From assembly GCA_036489025.1 (NCBI GenBank), contig DASXGN010000006.1:1-64000 (forward strand): DNA of 64,000 nucleotides, in the 5' to 3' direction. Shown piece after piece: positions 1 to 8,194 of the stretch. The DNA is from Dryocola sp036489025 (GTDB lineage: Bacteria > Pseudomonadota > Gammaproteobacteria > Enterobacterales > Enterobacteriaceae). Each line of letters opens with the position of its first letter. The stretch's first letter is position 1. Both the position numbers and the translations under genes were made by a program. The notes below the pieces were generated by a model. The model worked only from the letters and a program-made list of their open reading frames with translations, ran no database searches and was not told the origin of the DNA.

Positions 1-23
1 CGCCGGGTAACTCGAGGTGGCGT

Positions 24-51
24 ATATTACGCTTTCCTCTTTCAGAGTCAA
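24..51 (-). promoter_or_regulatory. rRNA operon promoter P2, reading leftward
   Basis: The minus strand carries TTGACT (46-51) and TAATAT (24-29) with a 16-bp spacer, about 100 bp downstream of P1. This matches the E. coli rrnB arrangement, where a weaker, less regulated P2 follows P1. No ribosomal RNA sequence itself is inside the window. Confidence 0.8.
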
Positions 52-110
52 GCGTTTATTTTCGCTTTCGTCTGACTGACGGGCCGGTTTGTAAGCCGTT
101 GTGCCGTGTC

Positions 111-172
111 AGTGGAGGCGCAGTATAGGGATTTTTCGGAAGCTGACAACCCCTAATTTGCAATTTCTTTTC
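111..172 (-). promoter_or_regulatory. rRNA operon promoter P1, reading leftward
   Basis: On the minus strand there is a -35 TTGTCA (144-149) and a -10 TATACT (122-127) separated by 16 bp, followed by a GC-rich discriminator GCGCCTCCACT and preceded by an AT-rich stretch suited to an UP element (about 152-172). The 16-bp spacing and GC-rich discriminator are the hallmarks of rrn P1 promoters that respond to ppGpp and initiating NTP. In E. coli murI is followed by rrsB, so the 16S gene should begin beyond the left edge. Confidence 0.85.
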
Positions 173-185
173 AAGCGTCGCTTTT

Positions 186-1052
186 TTATGCAAAACCGCT
201 GCAAACAGCCAGTTTTTCGAGCTTAGGGAAGCCATAGCGTTGCAAAACCGGCATCAGTTGTGTGGTTTCCTGGGTGAAAGCCATACAAAACGCAATATTC
301 TCTTCTGCTGATAATGCTTCTGGCGCTTCATGCTCTAAAAGCCACACGGTACGGCGGGCAATTGCAGCACCTGAATCTATCAAACGCGTGCCTTCCGGCA
401 AAACCTGCAAAAGCTCCTCCTGTAATAGAGGGAAGTGGGTACATCCCAGGACGACAGTATCCGGCGGCTCCTTCATACGCAGCCACGGGCGCAGGATCTT
501 GCGCAGTTCTTCGAGGGAAACCGGCTCACCGTGCAGCTTAGCTTCTGCCAGTTCCACTAGCTCAGCGGAACCAAGCATCTCTATTTTGCACTCTGCCGCA
601 AAGCGTGCCACCAGCTCATGAGTATAAGGGCGACGAACCGTACCGCGCGTAGCAAGCAGGCCAACGATCCCATTGGCAGTCATGCGCGCAGCGGGCTTGA
701 TTGCCGGGACGACACCTACAACAGGGAAAACGAACTTTTCGCGTAACGCAGGGAGAGAGACCGTACTTGCGGTATTACAGGCGATGATGGCCAGCGCCAG
801 CGGATAGCGTTCCTGAACGGCGGTCACTATCGATACCACGCGCTCGACGATGAACTCTTCGCTTTTTTCACCGTAGGGGAAAGCGACGTTATCGAAGGCA
901 TAGATGTAATGCAGGTCCGGCAGAAGCTGCCGAACCTCGTTATAAACTGAAAGCCCACCGACACCGGAATCAAAAACCAGTACCGTTGGGCGTGCATCAG
1001 AAGGTATAGCTGCCAGTGAGGTAGTATTCCCGTCCTGGGGTTTGATAGCCAT
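186..1052 (-). CDS. murI: Glutamate racemase MurI
   Basis: MurI interconverts L- and D-glutamate in the cytoplasm and supplies D-glutamate for peptidoglycan. The family motifs DSGVGG near residue 26, CNTAS with the first catalytic cysteine and GCTHFPLL with the second are all present. I chose the ATG at 1052, which gives MAIKPQDGN as in E. coli (MATKLQDGN); an upstream in-frame ATG would add 15 residues unlike the family. The start lies 56 bp inside the 3' end of btuB, the same overlap as in E. coli, which suggests coupled expression. The last residues (VCSGFA) differ from the E. coli tail. Confidence 0.96.
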   Translation of the reverse strand: MAIKPQDGNTTSLAAIPSDARPTVLVFDSGVGGLSVYNEVRQLLPDLHYIYAFDNVAFPYGEKSEEFIVERVVSIVTAVQERYPLALAIIACNTASTVSLPALREKFVFPVVGVVPAIKPAARMTANGIVGLLATRGTVRRPYTHELVARFAAECKIEMLGSAELVELAEAKLHGEPVSLEELRKILRPWLRMKEPPDTVVLGCTHFPLLQEELLQVLPEGTRLIDSGAAIARRTVWLLEHEAPEALSAEENIAFCMAFTQETTQLMPVLQRYGFPKLEKLAVCSGFA

Positions 1053-2871
1053 AAACCGTCTCATAATCTTTATCAAACAGGTTGGCGATTCTACCACGAA
1101 CGGTCAGGTGAGAGGTGACTGGATATGAAGCGGAGACGTCAACCGTGCTGTAACTCGGCAAAATTTGCTGATTGTTGTTATAAGCAGAGGTGTTGTTGTC
1201 ATAGCGTTTGCCGTAATACTGCCAGGCCACATCCATATTCACATTGAACATCGTCCAGTCGAGCTGATACTTAGCCTGGCGCTTCGCACGACGGGCCAGC
1301 ACTTCATCATTCTGATCGTTACGCGGGTCGATGTACTGCAACGTCACCTTGTGGGTAAAAATGCCGGTATCAACGCTGCCCGTCCATTCCAGCCCCTTAA
1401 TCGTGGCCGAAGCGATGTTGTCATACGCTCCTTCATAGGTCACCGGGTCGGAATAGTAGGTGATCATGTTCTGGATTTTGTAGCGGTATGCCGACAGACG
1501 CCAGTCCAGCGGGCCGGTTAAACCTTCAAGCCCCGCTTCCCACTGCTTAGACTCTTCCGGTTTCAGATTCGGGTTGGAGGCAATGCCGAAACGCGTGGAG
1601 CCAAACTGCTGCCCAAGAGACGGAGCCAGGAATCCGGTGCCGTAGGAAAGCGTCGCGCGGTAGCCTTCAACAAACTCCCAGCCCGCTGCCGTCTGCCAGG
1701 TACCGTGCCAGCCAAACTGCTCATCGTGATCCTCACGACCGGAGGCCTCAAGCGTCACATCGCCAAACTGCTGCTGGCCACTCAGATAAAGACCCGTGTT
1801 ATCACGCTTATATTCGTCGGACATCACCGTGTCGGAAGAAGTCAGGCGCTGCTGCTGCCAGTCCACACCCGCGCTAACAGAACCCTGCCCAACGGCGAAG
1901 TTATTGCCCCACTGAAGATTCGTCTGGGTCATGCGGTCAAGCGTGGTACCGTCGTTATAGCGACCGTATACGCTGCTGTAGTTGTAGTCCTTCACTTTCT
2001 GATAGCTGGCCAGCAGCTGCGAAGAATAAATGCCGGAGTGGAAACGCATCCCCGCATCGTAGTTCTGATTGTAGAGCTGATGCTCATCCGCGCTGTAGGC
2101 CGGTGAAAACGGCGGGCTACCCAAATCGTAATCACTGTTGTTGGTATAACCATAGGTACGCAGGAAGCCGTCAAACTCTTCGCTGAATTTGTGCTCAAGG
2201 CCAGCCCAGTAACTTTTGCTACGATACCCGTCGCGATCGTTGTCGCCGCTATAAGTTGAGTTCGGTTGGACGTTAAAGCCTTTGCTGGTCTCATACGCGC
2301 CTGAAACGGTAGCCACCGTGTCACCAAAGCGATGGCGAACGGTGCCGTCATATTGCTGATAACCCTTAGAGCCTACGCCCGCATTAATCTGCGATTTTTC
2401 ACTGTCGGCCTGCGTGATGATATTAATGACGCCGCCAATCGCACCGGAGCCATAAACCGCCGAGCGAGGACCGCGAATGTATTCCACACGCTGCACTAAA
2501 GAGATGGGGATTTGGTTGAGATCGGCAGTATTAGAGATACCTGGACGAGCAATCGGCACGCCGTCAACCAGGACTAAAACATGGCTGGCATTCGTGCCGC
2601 GGATAAACATTGAGGAACTTTGGCCCGGCCCGCCGTACTGTGAAATATCAACCCCCGGCAGCCGACGCATGACATCGTTAATCGATTTTGCCTGCCATTG
2701 GTCAATATCGTCCCGGGTCACAACATCGGTTGGAGCCAGAACGGTGTTAACCGGCTGCTGGAAACGGTTGGCCGTGACCACCAGAGTATTATCAGAATTG
2801 CTGTCTTGCGCCCAGCCTGAAAACGCCGTTACGGACAGAGCCGTAAACAGCGAAACTTTTTTTATCATCAT
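997..2871 (-). CDS. btuB: TonB-dependent vitamin B12 outer-membrane receptor BtuB
   Basis: BtuB imports cobalamin across the outer membrane using TonB energy and is also a receptor for phages and E colicins. The 624-residue product has a signal peptide ending near GWAQ, a TonB box (NTLVVTANR) directly after it, a plug domain with FIRGTNASHVLVLVDG, and a beta-barrel ending in the terminal aromatic YTF. It is ten residues longer than E. coli BtuB, and its extracellular loop regions are the most diverged. Two adjacent ATGs (2871 and 2868) could start translation. The 3' end overlaps murI, and a cobalamin riboswitch lies upstream. Confidence 0.96.
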   Translation of the reverse strand: MMIKKVSLFTALSVTAFSGWAQDSNSDNTLVVTANRFQQPVNTVLAPTDVVTRDDIDQWQAKSINDVMRRLPGVDISQYGGPGQSSSMFIRGTNASHVLVLVDGVPIARPGISNTADLNQIPISLVQRVEYIRGPRSAVYGSGAIGGVINIITQADSEKSQINAGVGSKGYQQYDGTVRHRFGDTVATVSGAYETSKGFNVQPNSTYSGDNDRDGYRSKSYWAGLEHKFSEEFDGFLRTYGYTNNSDYDLGSPPFSPAYSADEHQLYNQNYDAGMRFHSGIYSSQLLASYQKVKDYNYSSVYGRYNDGTTLDRMTQTNLQWGNNFAVGQGSVSAGVDWQQQRLTSSDTVMSDEYKRDNTGLYLSGQQQFGDVTLEASGREDHDEQFGWHGTWQTAAGWEFVEGYRATLSYGTGFLAPSLGQQFGSTRFGIASNPNLKPEESKQWEAGLEGLTGPLDWRLSAYRYKIQNMITYYSDPVTYEGAYDNIASATIKGLEWTGSVDTGIFTHKVTLQYIDPRNDQNDEVLARRAKRQAKYQLDWTMFNVNMDVAWQYYGKRYDNNTSAYNNNQQILPSYSTVDVSASYPVTSHLTVRGRIANLFDKDYETVYGYQTPGREYYLTGSYTF

Positions 2872-2934
2872 TTATATAAGCATCCGCTTTCCAATAAGGA
2901 TGCCGCAGGCATAGCAGATAGCACGCGATAGCTA

Positions 2935-3108
2935 TACCAGTTGCGACGTCATTCCGGCAGGTCTTCGGGCTTGGAGGCGTGATATGGATGAAGACTTCCC
3001 ACTTATATAAGCAGTGTCTGCGTATGCTTTCATCCCGCTTATCCTTACCGCTGCGCGTCAGCCCCAGATTTGCACTGGGTTCCCTTTTAACTCTCAGGAG
3101 GCCGGAGC
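2935..3108 (-). promoter_or_regulatory. Cobalamin riboswitch in the btuB leader
   Basis: Read on the minus strand, the leader has the order of conserved blocks known from the E. coli btuB leader: GCCGGCCTCCTGAGAGTTAA, then CCCAGTGCAAATCTGGGGCT, CGCAGCGGTAAGGA, GTGGGAAGTC and the B12 box AAGCCCGAAGACCTGCCGG at 2954-2972. Binding of adenosylcobalamin in this family hides the ribosome-binding site and lowers btuB expression. The boundaries are approximate. Confidence 0.93.
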
Positions 3109-3240
3109 ACGCATGCTACAGTTATCGCCTTATAGAAGTCCAGACTTCCAGCTGAAGTTGTGTGGACGAAGAGACTGGACATCGCGAGGCTATTCCCTAA
3201 AATCGCCGCGTAGTTTGACTTCATAAACAGGTAGCCGCTT

Positions 3241-4341
3241 ATGACCCCCGAACATCTCCCGACCGAACAGTACGACGCGCAGCTGGCCGAAAAAGTTGCC
3301 CGCTTGCAAAGCATGATGGCCCCTTTTGCCGCACCTGCGCCGGAGGTGTTCCGTTCTCCCGTCAGCCATTACCGCATGCGTGCCGAATTCCGCATCTGGC
3401 ATGACGAGGACGATCTCTACCACATCATGTTTGACCAGCAGACTAAGCAGCGAATTCGGGTAAACAGCTTCCCGGCTGCAAGCTCCCTGATTAATGCTCT
3501 GATGCCTGCGATGCTCGACGGCGTACGGGAGACTCGCGCGCTGCGCCATAAACTCTTCCAGATTGATTATCTGACCACGCTCAGCAACCAGGCCGTGGTT
3601 TCTCTGCTTTACCATCGTAAGCTGGATGATGAGTGGAAGGAGCATGCCGAAGCGCTTCGCGACAGCCTTCGGGCTCAGGGCTTCAACGTCCATCTGATTG
3701 GCCGCGCGACAAAAACAAAAATCGCACTCGATCAGGATTACATCGATGAGCGCCTGCCGGTTGCGGGTAAAGAGATGGTCTACCGCCAGGTTGAGAACAG
3801 CTTTACCCAGCCTAACGCCGCGATGAACATTCAGATGCTGGAGTGGGCGCTGGACGCGACGAAAGACTCAGGCGGCGATCTGCTGGAGCTGTACTGCGGC
3901 AACGGCAACTTTTCGCTGGCGCTGGCGCGCAATTTTACCCGCGTGCTTGCCACCGAAATTGCAAAACCTTCAGTGGCTGCCGCGCAGTACAATATTGCCG
4001 CAAACCAGATTGAGAACGTGCAAATTATCCGCATGGCGGCGGAAGAGTTTACCCAGGCCATGAACGGCGTACGCGAGTTCAACCGCCTGAAAGGCATTGA
4101 TTTGAAAGGCTACCGGTGCGAGACGATTTTTGTCGATCCTCCGCGTAGCGGCCTGGACGCTGACACGGTAAAAATGGTGCAGGCCTATCCGCAGATTCTT
4201 TATATTTCCTGTAATCCGCAAACTCTGTGTGAAAACCTGGAAGTCCTGTCGGAAACTCATCGGGTTTCGCGCCTGGCGCTGTTCGATCAGTTCCCCTATA
4301 CGCATCACATGGAATGCGGCGTGTGGCTCACGCGGAAATAG
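3241..4341 (+). CDS. trmA: tRNA (uracil-5-)-methyltransferase TrmA
   Basis: TrmA makes 5-methyluridine at position 54 of the T-loop of tRNA using S-adenosylmethionine. The 366-residue length equals E. coli TrmA. The SAM-binding LLELYCGNGNF, the FVDPPRSGLD motif and the catalytic cysteine in YISCNP near the C-terminus are visible. It is divergent from btuB and ends just before a hairpin shared with yijD. Confidence 0.96.
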   Translation: MTPEHLPTEQYDAQLAEKVARLQSMMAPFAAPAPEVFRSPVSHYRMRAEFRIWHDEDDLYHIMFDQQTKQRIRVNSFPAASSLINALMPAMLDGVRETRALRHKLFQIDYLTTLSNQAVVSLLYHRKLDDEWKEHAEALRDSLRAQGFNVHLIGRATKTKIALDQDYIDERLPVAGKEMVYRQVENSFTQPNAAMNIQMLEWALDATKDSGGDLLELYCGNGNFSLALARNFTRVLATEIAKPSVAAAQYNIAANQIENVQIIRMAAEEFTQAMNGVREFNRLKGIDLKGYRCETIFVDPPRSGLDADTVKMVQAYPQILYISCNPQTLCENLEVLSETHRVSRLALFDQFPYTHHMECGVWLTRK

Positions 4342-4354
4342 CCGTAGTCAAAGC

Positions 4355-4388
4355 AAAAACGGACGCCGAGGCGTCCGTTATTTTTTTC
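4355..4388 (+). terminator. Terminator between convergent trmA and yijD
   Basis: A 9-bp stem AACGGACGC/GCGTCCGTT with a four-base loop is followed by ATTTTTTT on the plus strand and preceded by an A run that gives a T run on the minus strand. It can therefore stop both trmA and yijD transcripts. Confidence 0.85.
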
Positions 4389-4400
4389 AGCAAAGCGGAA

Positions 4401-4757
4401 TCAGTCCGAAACTTGTGTCTTGCGCGCACGGATCTTAAAGCCAATCCAGAACAGCAGCGCCACGGACAATACCGCAGGCATAAAGTTAGAGCCGATCGCC
4501 GGATATTCCGCGCGAACGACCGCGCTGTATAACAGGACGCCAAGCACAAAGCAGGCTGCGGCGAGACTCGGCAGCCCGACCGGCATGGTGCGGTTCTGAT
4601 AGCGCTGATGCAGACAGTAAACCGTCAGCACCAGAGCGATAATGGGGAAAATTGAAAACGGCACGACCGAGCTGAAAAACGCGGCGAAAGTTCCGTTAAT
4701 CGACAGGCCAGCAACAAACGCCAGCACCAGCGTGCCTCTTTCTTGTAACTGTTTCAT
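4401..4757 (-). CDS. yijD: Inner-membrane protein YijD
   Basis: This 118-residue hydrophobic protein closely matches E. coli YijD, a small inner-membrane protein of unknown function. About four membrane segments can be seen, including TLVLAFVAGLSINGTFAAF near the N-terminus. The ATG at 4757 gives MKQLQERG and aligns with the family; a longer upstream reading would run into fabR. It starts 10 bp after fabR ends, so the two form an operon, as in E. coli. No catalytic motif is evident. Confidence 0.88.
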   Translation of the reverse strand: MKQLQERGTLVLAFVAGLSINGTFAAFFSSVVPFSIFPIIALVLTVYCLHQRYQNRTMPVGLPSLAAACFVLGVLLYSAVVRAEYPAIGSNFMPAVLSVALLFWIGFKIRARKTQVSD

Positions 4758-4767
4758 GGCTCGTTCT

Positions 4768-5409
4768 TCACTCCTCGGATAGTTGCGCCAGAGACAGTTT
4801 TTCTTGTTCCCGGCGATACCAGTAATACGCACCTTTTGAAATCATGCGCAGCTGCAGGACCAGGCGCTCTTCAAGCTGGCGGCGCTGATCGATATCAACG
4901 TCCAGCGCTTCAGCACCGGCACTAAAAACAATCGTCACCATCGCTTCCGCCTGCGCTTCGGTAAAGCTGCGCGGCATGCGATTTTCGAGTTCTAAATAGT
5001 CGGCCAGTTCCGCAATAAAGTGCTGTATTTCGCGCGCCACAGCGGCGCGGAAAGCGGCGGACGTGCCGGAACGTTCACGCAATAATAAACGGAATGCGTT
5101 GGGGTTATTGCCGATGAATTCCATAAAGGTGGAAACGGAAGTGCGGATAACGCTGCCGCCTTTGGCAATACGCTGGCGTGCCTGGCGCATGAGCTGACGC
5201 AGCATCAAACCGCTTTCGTCGACCATCGTCAGACCTAATTCATCTACATCGCGGAAGTGGCGGTAAAATGAGGTGGGCGCAATGCCGGCTTCCCTTGCCA
5301 CTTCACGTAAGCTGAGGCTTGCGAAGCTCCGCTCAGCGCTTAGCTGACTAAACGCGGCTTCTATCAGAGAACGTCTGGTTCGTTCTTTTTGTTGTGCTCT
5401 TACACCCAT
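4768..5409 (-). CDS. fabR: TetR-family repressor of unsaturated fatty-acid synthesis FabR
   Basis: FabR represses fabA and fabB and so sets the ratio of unsaturated to saturated fatty acids. The N-terminal helix-turn-helix (about residues 25-50, with SLREVAREAGIAPTSFYRHF) is nearly identical to that of E. coli, followed by the ligand-responsive helical domain. The ATG at 5409 gives MGVRAQQKE, the family start; it is 213 residues long. It is transcribed with yijD and divergently from sthA. Confidence 0.94.
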   Translation of the reverse strand: MGVRAQQKERTRRSLIEAAFSQLSAERSFASLSLREVAREAGIAPTSFYRHFRDVDELGLTMVDESGLMLRQLMRQARQRIAKGGSVIRTSVSTFMEFIGNNPNAFRLLLRERSGTSAAFRAAVAREIQHFIAELADYLELENRMPRSFTEAQAEAMVTIVFSAGAEALDVDIDQRRQLEERLVLQLRMISKGAYYWYRREQEKLSLAQLSEE

Positions 5410-5605
5410 CACGTTGCCTGAATCCCTCAAACCGAACTGGCACTATACCAGAGTCTAACGCTATCGCTTTTATACAGGATTGTGAATGATTGTTTACGGG
5501 AGCAACTTCGCGTAACACATGAAAAAGCACAAGGATAATTGGGTTATACCGCCGATGATGTTACCATCATGTTGCTTTTATGTATAAGAACAGGTAAGCC
5601 TTACC

Positions 5606-7006
5606 ATGCCACACTCCTACGATTATGATGTAATAGTAATTGGTTCCGGCCCGGGCGGCGAAGGCGCTGCAATGGGGCTGGTTAAACTTGGCGCCAGGGT
5701 AGCCGTTATTGAGCGCTACCATAACGTTGGCGGCGGTTGCACCCACTGGGGAACCATCCCTTCGAAAGCACTCCGCCACGCAGTCAGCCGTATCATAGAA
5801 TTCAATCAAAACCCGTTATACAGCGACCACACACACCTTCTCCGTTCTTCCTTTGCCGACATCCTCAACCATGCCGACAGCGTGATAAACCAGCAAACCC
5901 GCATGCGTCAGAGCTTCTACGAGCGCAACCGCTGCGAAATGCTGCAGGGCGACGCCAGATTCGTTGATGAACACACCGTGGCGCTGGAATGTCATGACGG
6001 CTCGGTGGAAATGATTACCGCAGAAAAGTTTGTGATTGCCTGCGGTTCGCGGCCTTACCGCCCGCCGGAGGTCGACTTTACGCATCCGCGCGTTTACGAC
6101 AGCGATTCCATCCTCAGCCTGCATCATGAACCTCGCCACGTTATTATTTACGGCGCGGGGGTTATCGGCTGCGAATATGCTTCGATCTTCCGGGGAATGA
6201 ACGTCAAAGTTGATTTGATCAACACCCGCGACCGCCTGCTGGCGTTTCTCGATCAGGAAATGTCGGACTCGCTCTCCTACCACTTCTGGAACAGCGGCGT
6301 TGTTATCCGCCATAACGAAGAGTTTGAGAACATTGAAGGCGTGGAGGACGGCGTGATCGTTTCGCTGAAATCCGGTAAGAAAGTGAAAGCCGACTGCCTG
6401 CTGTACGCCAACGGTCGCACCGGGAACACCGACTCGCTGTCGCTGGAAAACGTCGGGCTGGAAGCTGACGGGCGCGGGCTGCTGAAGGTCAACAGCATGT
6501 ACCAGACTGCGCTGCCGCATATCTATGCCGTGGGCGACGTGATTGGCTATCCGAGCCTGGCTTCCGCCGCTTACGATCAGGGCCGCATTGCCGCTCAGGC
6601 GATGGTGAAAGGCGAAGCCACTGCGCATCTGGTGGAAGACATTCCAACCGGGATTTACACCATCCCGGAAATCAGCTCCGTGGGCAAAACCGAACAGCAG
6701 TTAACCTCGATGAAAGTACCGTACGAAGTGGGCCGCGCTCAGTTTAAACACCTGGCTCGCGCGCAAATTGTCGGGATGAACGTCGGCACGCTAAAAATCC
6801 TCTTCCATCGCGAGACGAAAGAGATTTTAGGCATTCACTGCTTTGGGGAACGCGCGGCCGAAATCATTCACATCGGCCAGGCGATAATGGAGCAGAAAGG
6901 TGGTGGCAACACCATTGAGTACTTCGTTAACACCACCTTTAACTACCCGACGATGGCGGAAGCCTATCGGGTAGCGGCGCTAAACGGCTTAAACCGCCTG
7001 TTTTAA
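5606..7006 (+). CDS. sthA: Soluble pyridine nucleotide transhydrogenase SthA
   Basis: SthA (UdhA) is a cytoplasmic FAD flavoprotein that transfers hydride between NADPH and NAD+, mainly to reoxidise excess NADPH. The 466-residue length equals E. coli SthA. An FAD-binding VIGSGPGGEGAA near the N-terminus, a second nucleotide-binding IYGAGVIGCEYASI and the C-terminal dimerisation domain are present. As usual for this family, the redox-active cysteine pair of the lipoamide dehydrogenase superfamily is replaced (GGGCTHWGTIPSK). Its 3' end overlaps that of oxyR by 18 bp. Confidence 0.96.
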   Translation: MPHSYDYDVIVIGSGPGGEGAAMGLVKLGARVAVIERYHNVGGGCTHWGTIPSKALRHAVSRIIEFNQNPLYSDHTHLLRSSFADILNHADSVINQQTRMRQSFYERNRCEMLQGDARFVDEHTVALECHDGSVEMITAEKFVIACGSRPYRPPEVDFTHPRVYDSDSILSLHHEPRHVIIYGAGVIGCEYASIFRGMNVKVDLINTRDRLLAFLDQEMSDSLSYHFWNSGVVIRHNEEFENIEGVEDGVIVSLKSGKKVKADCLLYANGRTGNTDSLSLENVGLEADGRGLLKVNSMYQTALPHIYAVGDVIGYPSLASAAYDQGRIAAQAMVKGEATAHLVEDIPTGIYTIPEISSVGKTEQQLTSMKVPYEVGRAQFKHLARAQIVGMNVGTLKILFHRETKEILGIHCFGERAAEIIHIGQAIMEQKGGGNTIEYFVNTTFNYPTMAEAYRVAALNGLNRLF

Positions 7007-7906
7007 AGCTGAATCAAAGTGGCCGTCCATCTGCGTGCGGACGGCCTCTGCGAGCTGCTCATAGCGGCTGCGCAGCGGAGAACCCGGACGATAAACCAAC
7101 CCGACGGTACGACGCGGTTCTGGTTTATAACAAGGCAGATAAACTACGCCATCGCGAATACGTTCCTGCGGCACCGCCAGCGCAGGTAGCAGCGTAATGC
7201 CGCTGCCGGCGGCAACCATGTTACGCAGCGTCTCAAGGCTGGTCGCCCGGAAATGCGTATCTTCATCCGCGCCCGCTTCAAAACAGAAGCCCAGCGCCTG
7301 ATCGCGCAGGCAGTGGCCGTCTTCCAGCATCAGCAGCTTTTCACCCGCTAAATCTGACATCGGCACGCGATCGCGGTTCGCCCAGGGGTGATCCTGATAA
7401 ACGGCCAGCATCATCGGCTCGTCGAACAGTGGCACCTCAATAAAGGCTTCGCTTTCTTTCACCAGCGCCAGAATGGCGCAGTCGAGCTTGCCGCTATCAA
7501 GCTGAGCCAGCAGCTGATGGGTTTGCGCTTCATGCAGGTACATTTCCAGCTTCGGGAAGGTTTTATGCAGCATCGGGATTATCTGCGGCAGCAGATAAGG
7601 ACCCACGGTTGGAATCAGCCCGATATGCAGCGGCCCGGACATGGCTTCACCCTGCTGGCTGGCCATCTCTTTGAGAACTTTGACTTCACGCAGCACGGTG
7701 CGGGCCTGATCGACCAGCAGCAGTCCGGCCTGGGTGAATAAAACTTTGCGACTGGTGCGCTCCAGCAGCATCACGCCCAGCTCATCTTCCAGTTTACGGA
7801 TCTGTCCGCTCAGGGTGGGCTGGCTAACATGGCAGGCATCCGCTGCCCGGCGAAAGTGGCGATGTTCGGCTAACGCCACCAGGTATTCAAGATCACGAAT
7901 ATTCAT
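6989..7906 (-). CDS. oxyR: Hydrogen peroxide-responsive LysR-type regulator OxyR
   Basis: OxyR activates the peroxide regulon when peroxide oxidises a cysteine pair. The 305-residue product has the N-terminal winged helix (MNIRDLEYLVALAEHRHF; HVSQPTLSGQIRKLE) and the two regulatory cysteines in HCLRDQALGFCFEAG, equivalent to C199 and C208. I chose the ATG at 7906, which has the family start; an upstream in-frame ATG adds 15 unsupported residues. It is convergent with sthA and divergent from the oxyS small RNA, which is the classic arrangement for autoregulation. Confidence 0.97.
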   Translation of the reverse strand: MNIRDLEYLVALAEHRHFRRAADACHVSQPTLSGQIRKLEDELGVMLLERTSRKVLFTQAGLLLVDQARTVLREVKVLKEMASQQGEAMSGPLHIGLIPTVGPYLLPQIIPMLHKTFPKLEMYLHEAQTHQLLAQLDSGKLDCAILALVKESEAFIEVPLFDEPMMLAVYQDHPWANRDRVPMSDLAGEKLLMLEDGHCLRDQALGFCFEAGADEDTHFRATSLETLRNMVAAGSGITLLPALAVPQERIRDGVVYLPCYKPEPRRTVGLVYRPGSPLRSRYEQLAEAVRTQMDGHFDSALKQAV

Positions 7907-8001
7907 TATCCATCCTCCAGCGCCATGATAGCCCATGGCGATAGATAGCATAGCAACGAACGATTATCCCTATCAAGCCCGGCAGTGAATAATAGCCAGC
8001 A
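7907..8001 (+). promoter_or_regulatory. oxyR-oxyS divergent control region with OxyR site
   Basis: The segment contains GATTATCCCTATCAAGC and neighbouring GATAGATAGCAT motifs that, from memory, are nearly identical to the OxyR-bound region between oxyR and oxyS in E. coli. A -10-like AATAAT (7988-7993) lies just before the inferred oxyS start. OxyR here would repress its own gene and activate oxyS after oxidation. Confidence 0.7.
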
Positions 8002-8002
8002 A

Positions 8003-8133
8003 CAGCACGAACCAACCAAACGTTTAACCCTTGATGGACGGGGCGTGCTGAGGAGAAACTCTCTATTCTCTGACCTGACTAAAAATGAAAGCCAACGTGA
8101 ACGTTTAGCGGACTTGATGTCCGCTTTTTTTTT
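8003..8133 (+). ncRNA. oxyS: OxyS small regulatory RNA
   Basis: The segment aligns with E. coli OxyS in order: a 5' arm that pairs AGCACG with CGTGCT, the TTTAACCCTTGA block inside that first hairpin, a GAGAAACTCTC loop region, the AAAGCCAACGTGAAC Hfq-binding linker, and a final hairpin AGCGGAC/GTCCGCT followed by eight or more T. OxyS is induced by peroxide and represses fhlA, rpoS-dependent genes and others through Hfq. The 5' stem is diverged from E. coli, so the exact start is uncertain by a few bases. No protein reading frame here looks real. Confidence 0.85.
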
Positions 8134-8194
8134 GCGTGAAATTCGGGGAAAAAAGCGGAGATGGATAACCGAGCAGGCTATCCACCTGGGGAAA

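Noticed and set aside
262..621. Open frame on the plus strand inside murI
   Set aside because: It is antisense to a fully conserved MurI and its translation has no recognisable family features or ribosome-binding site.
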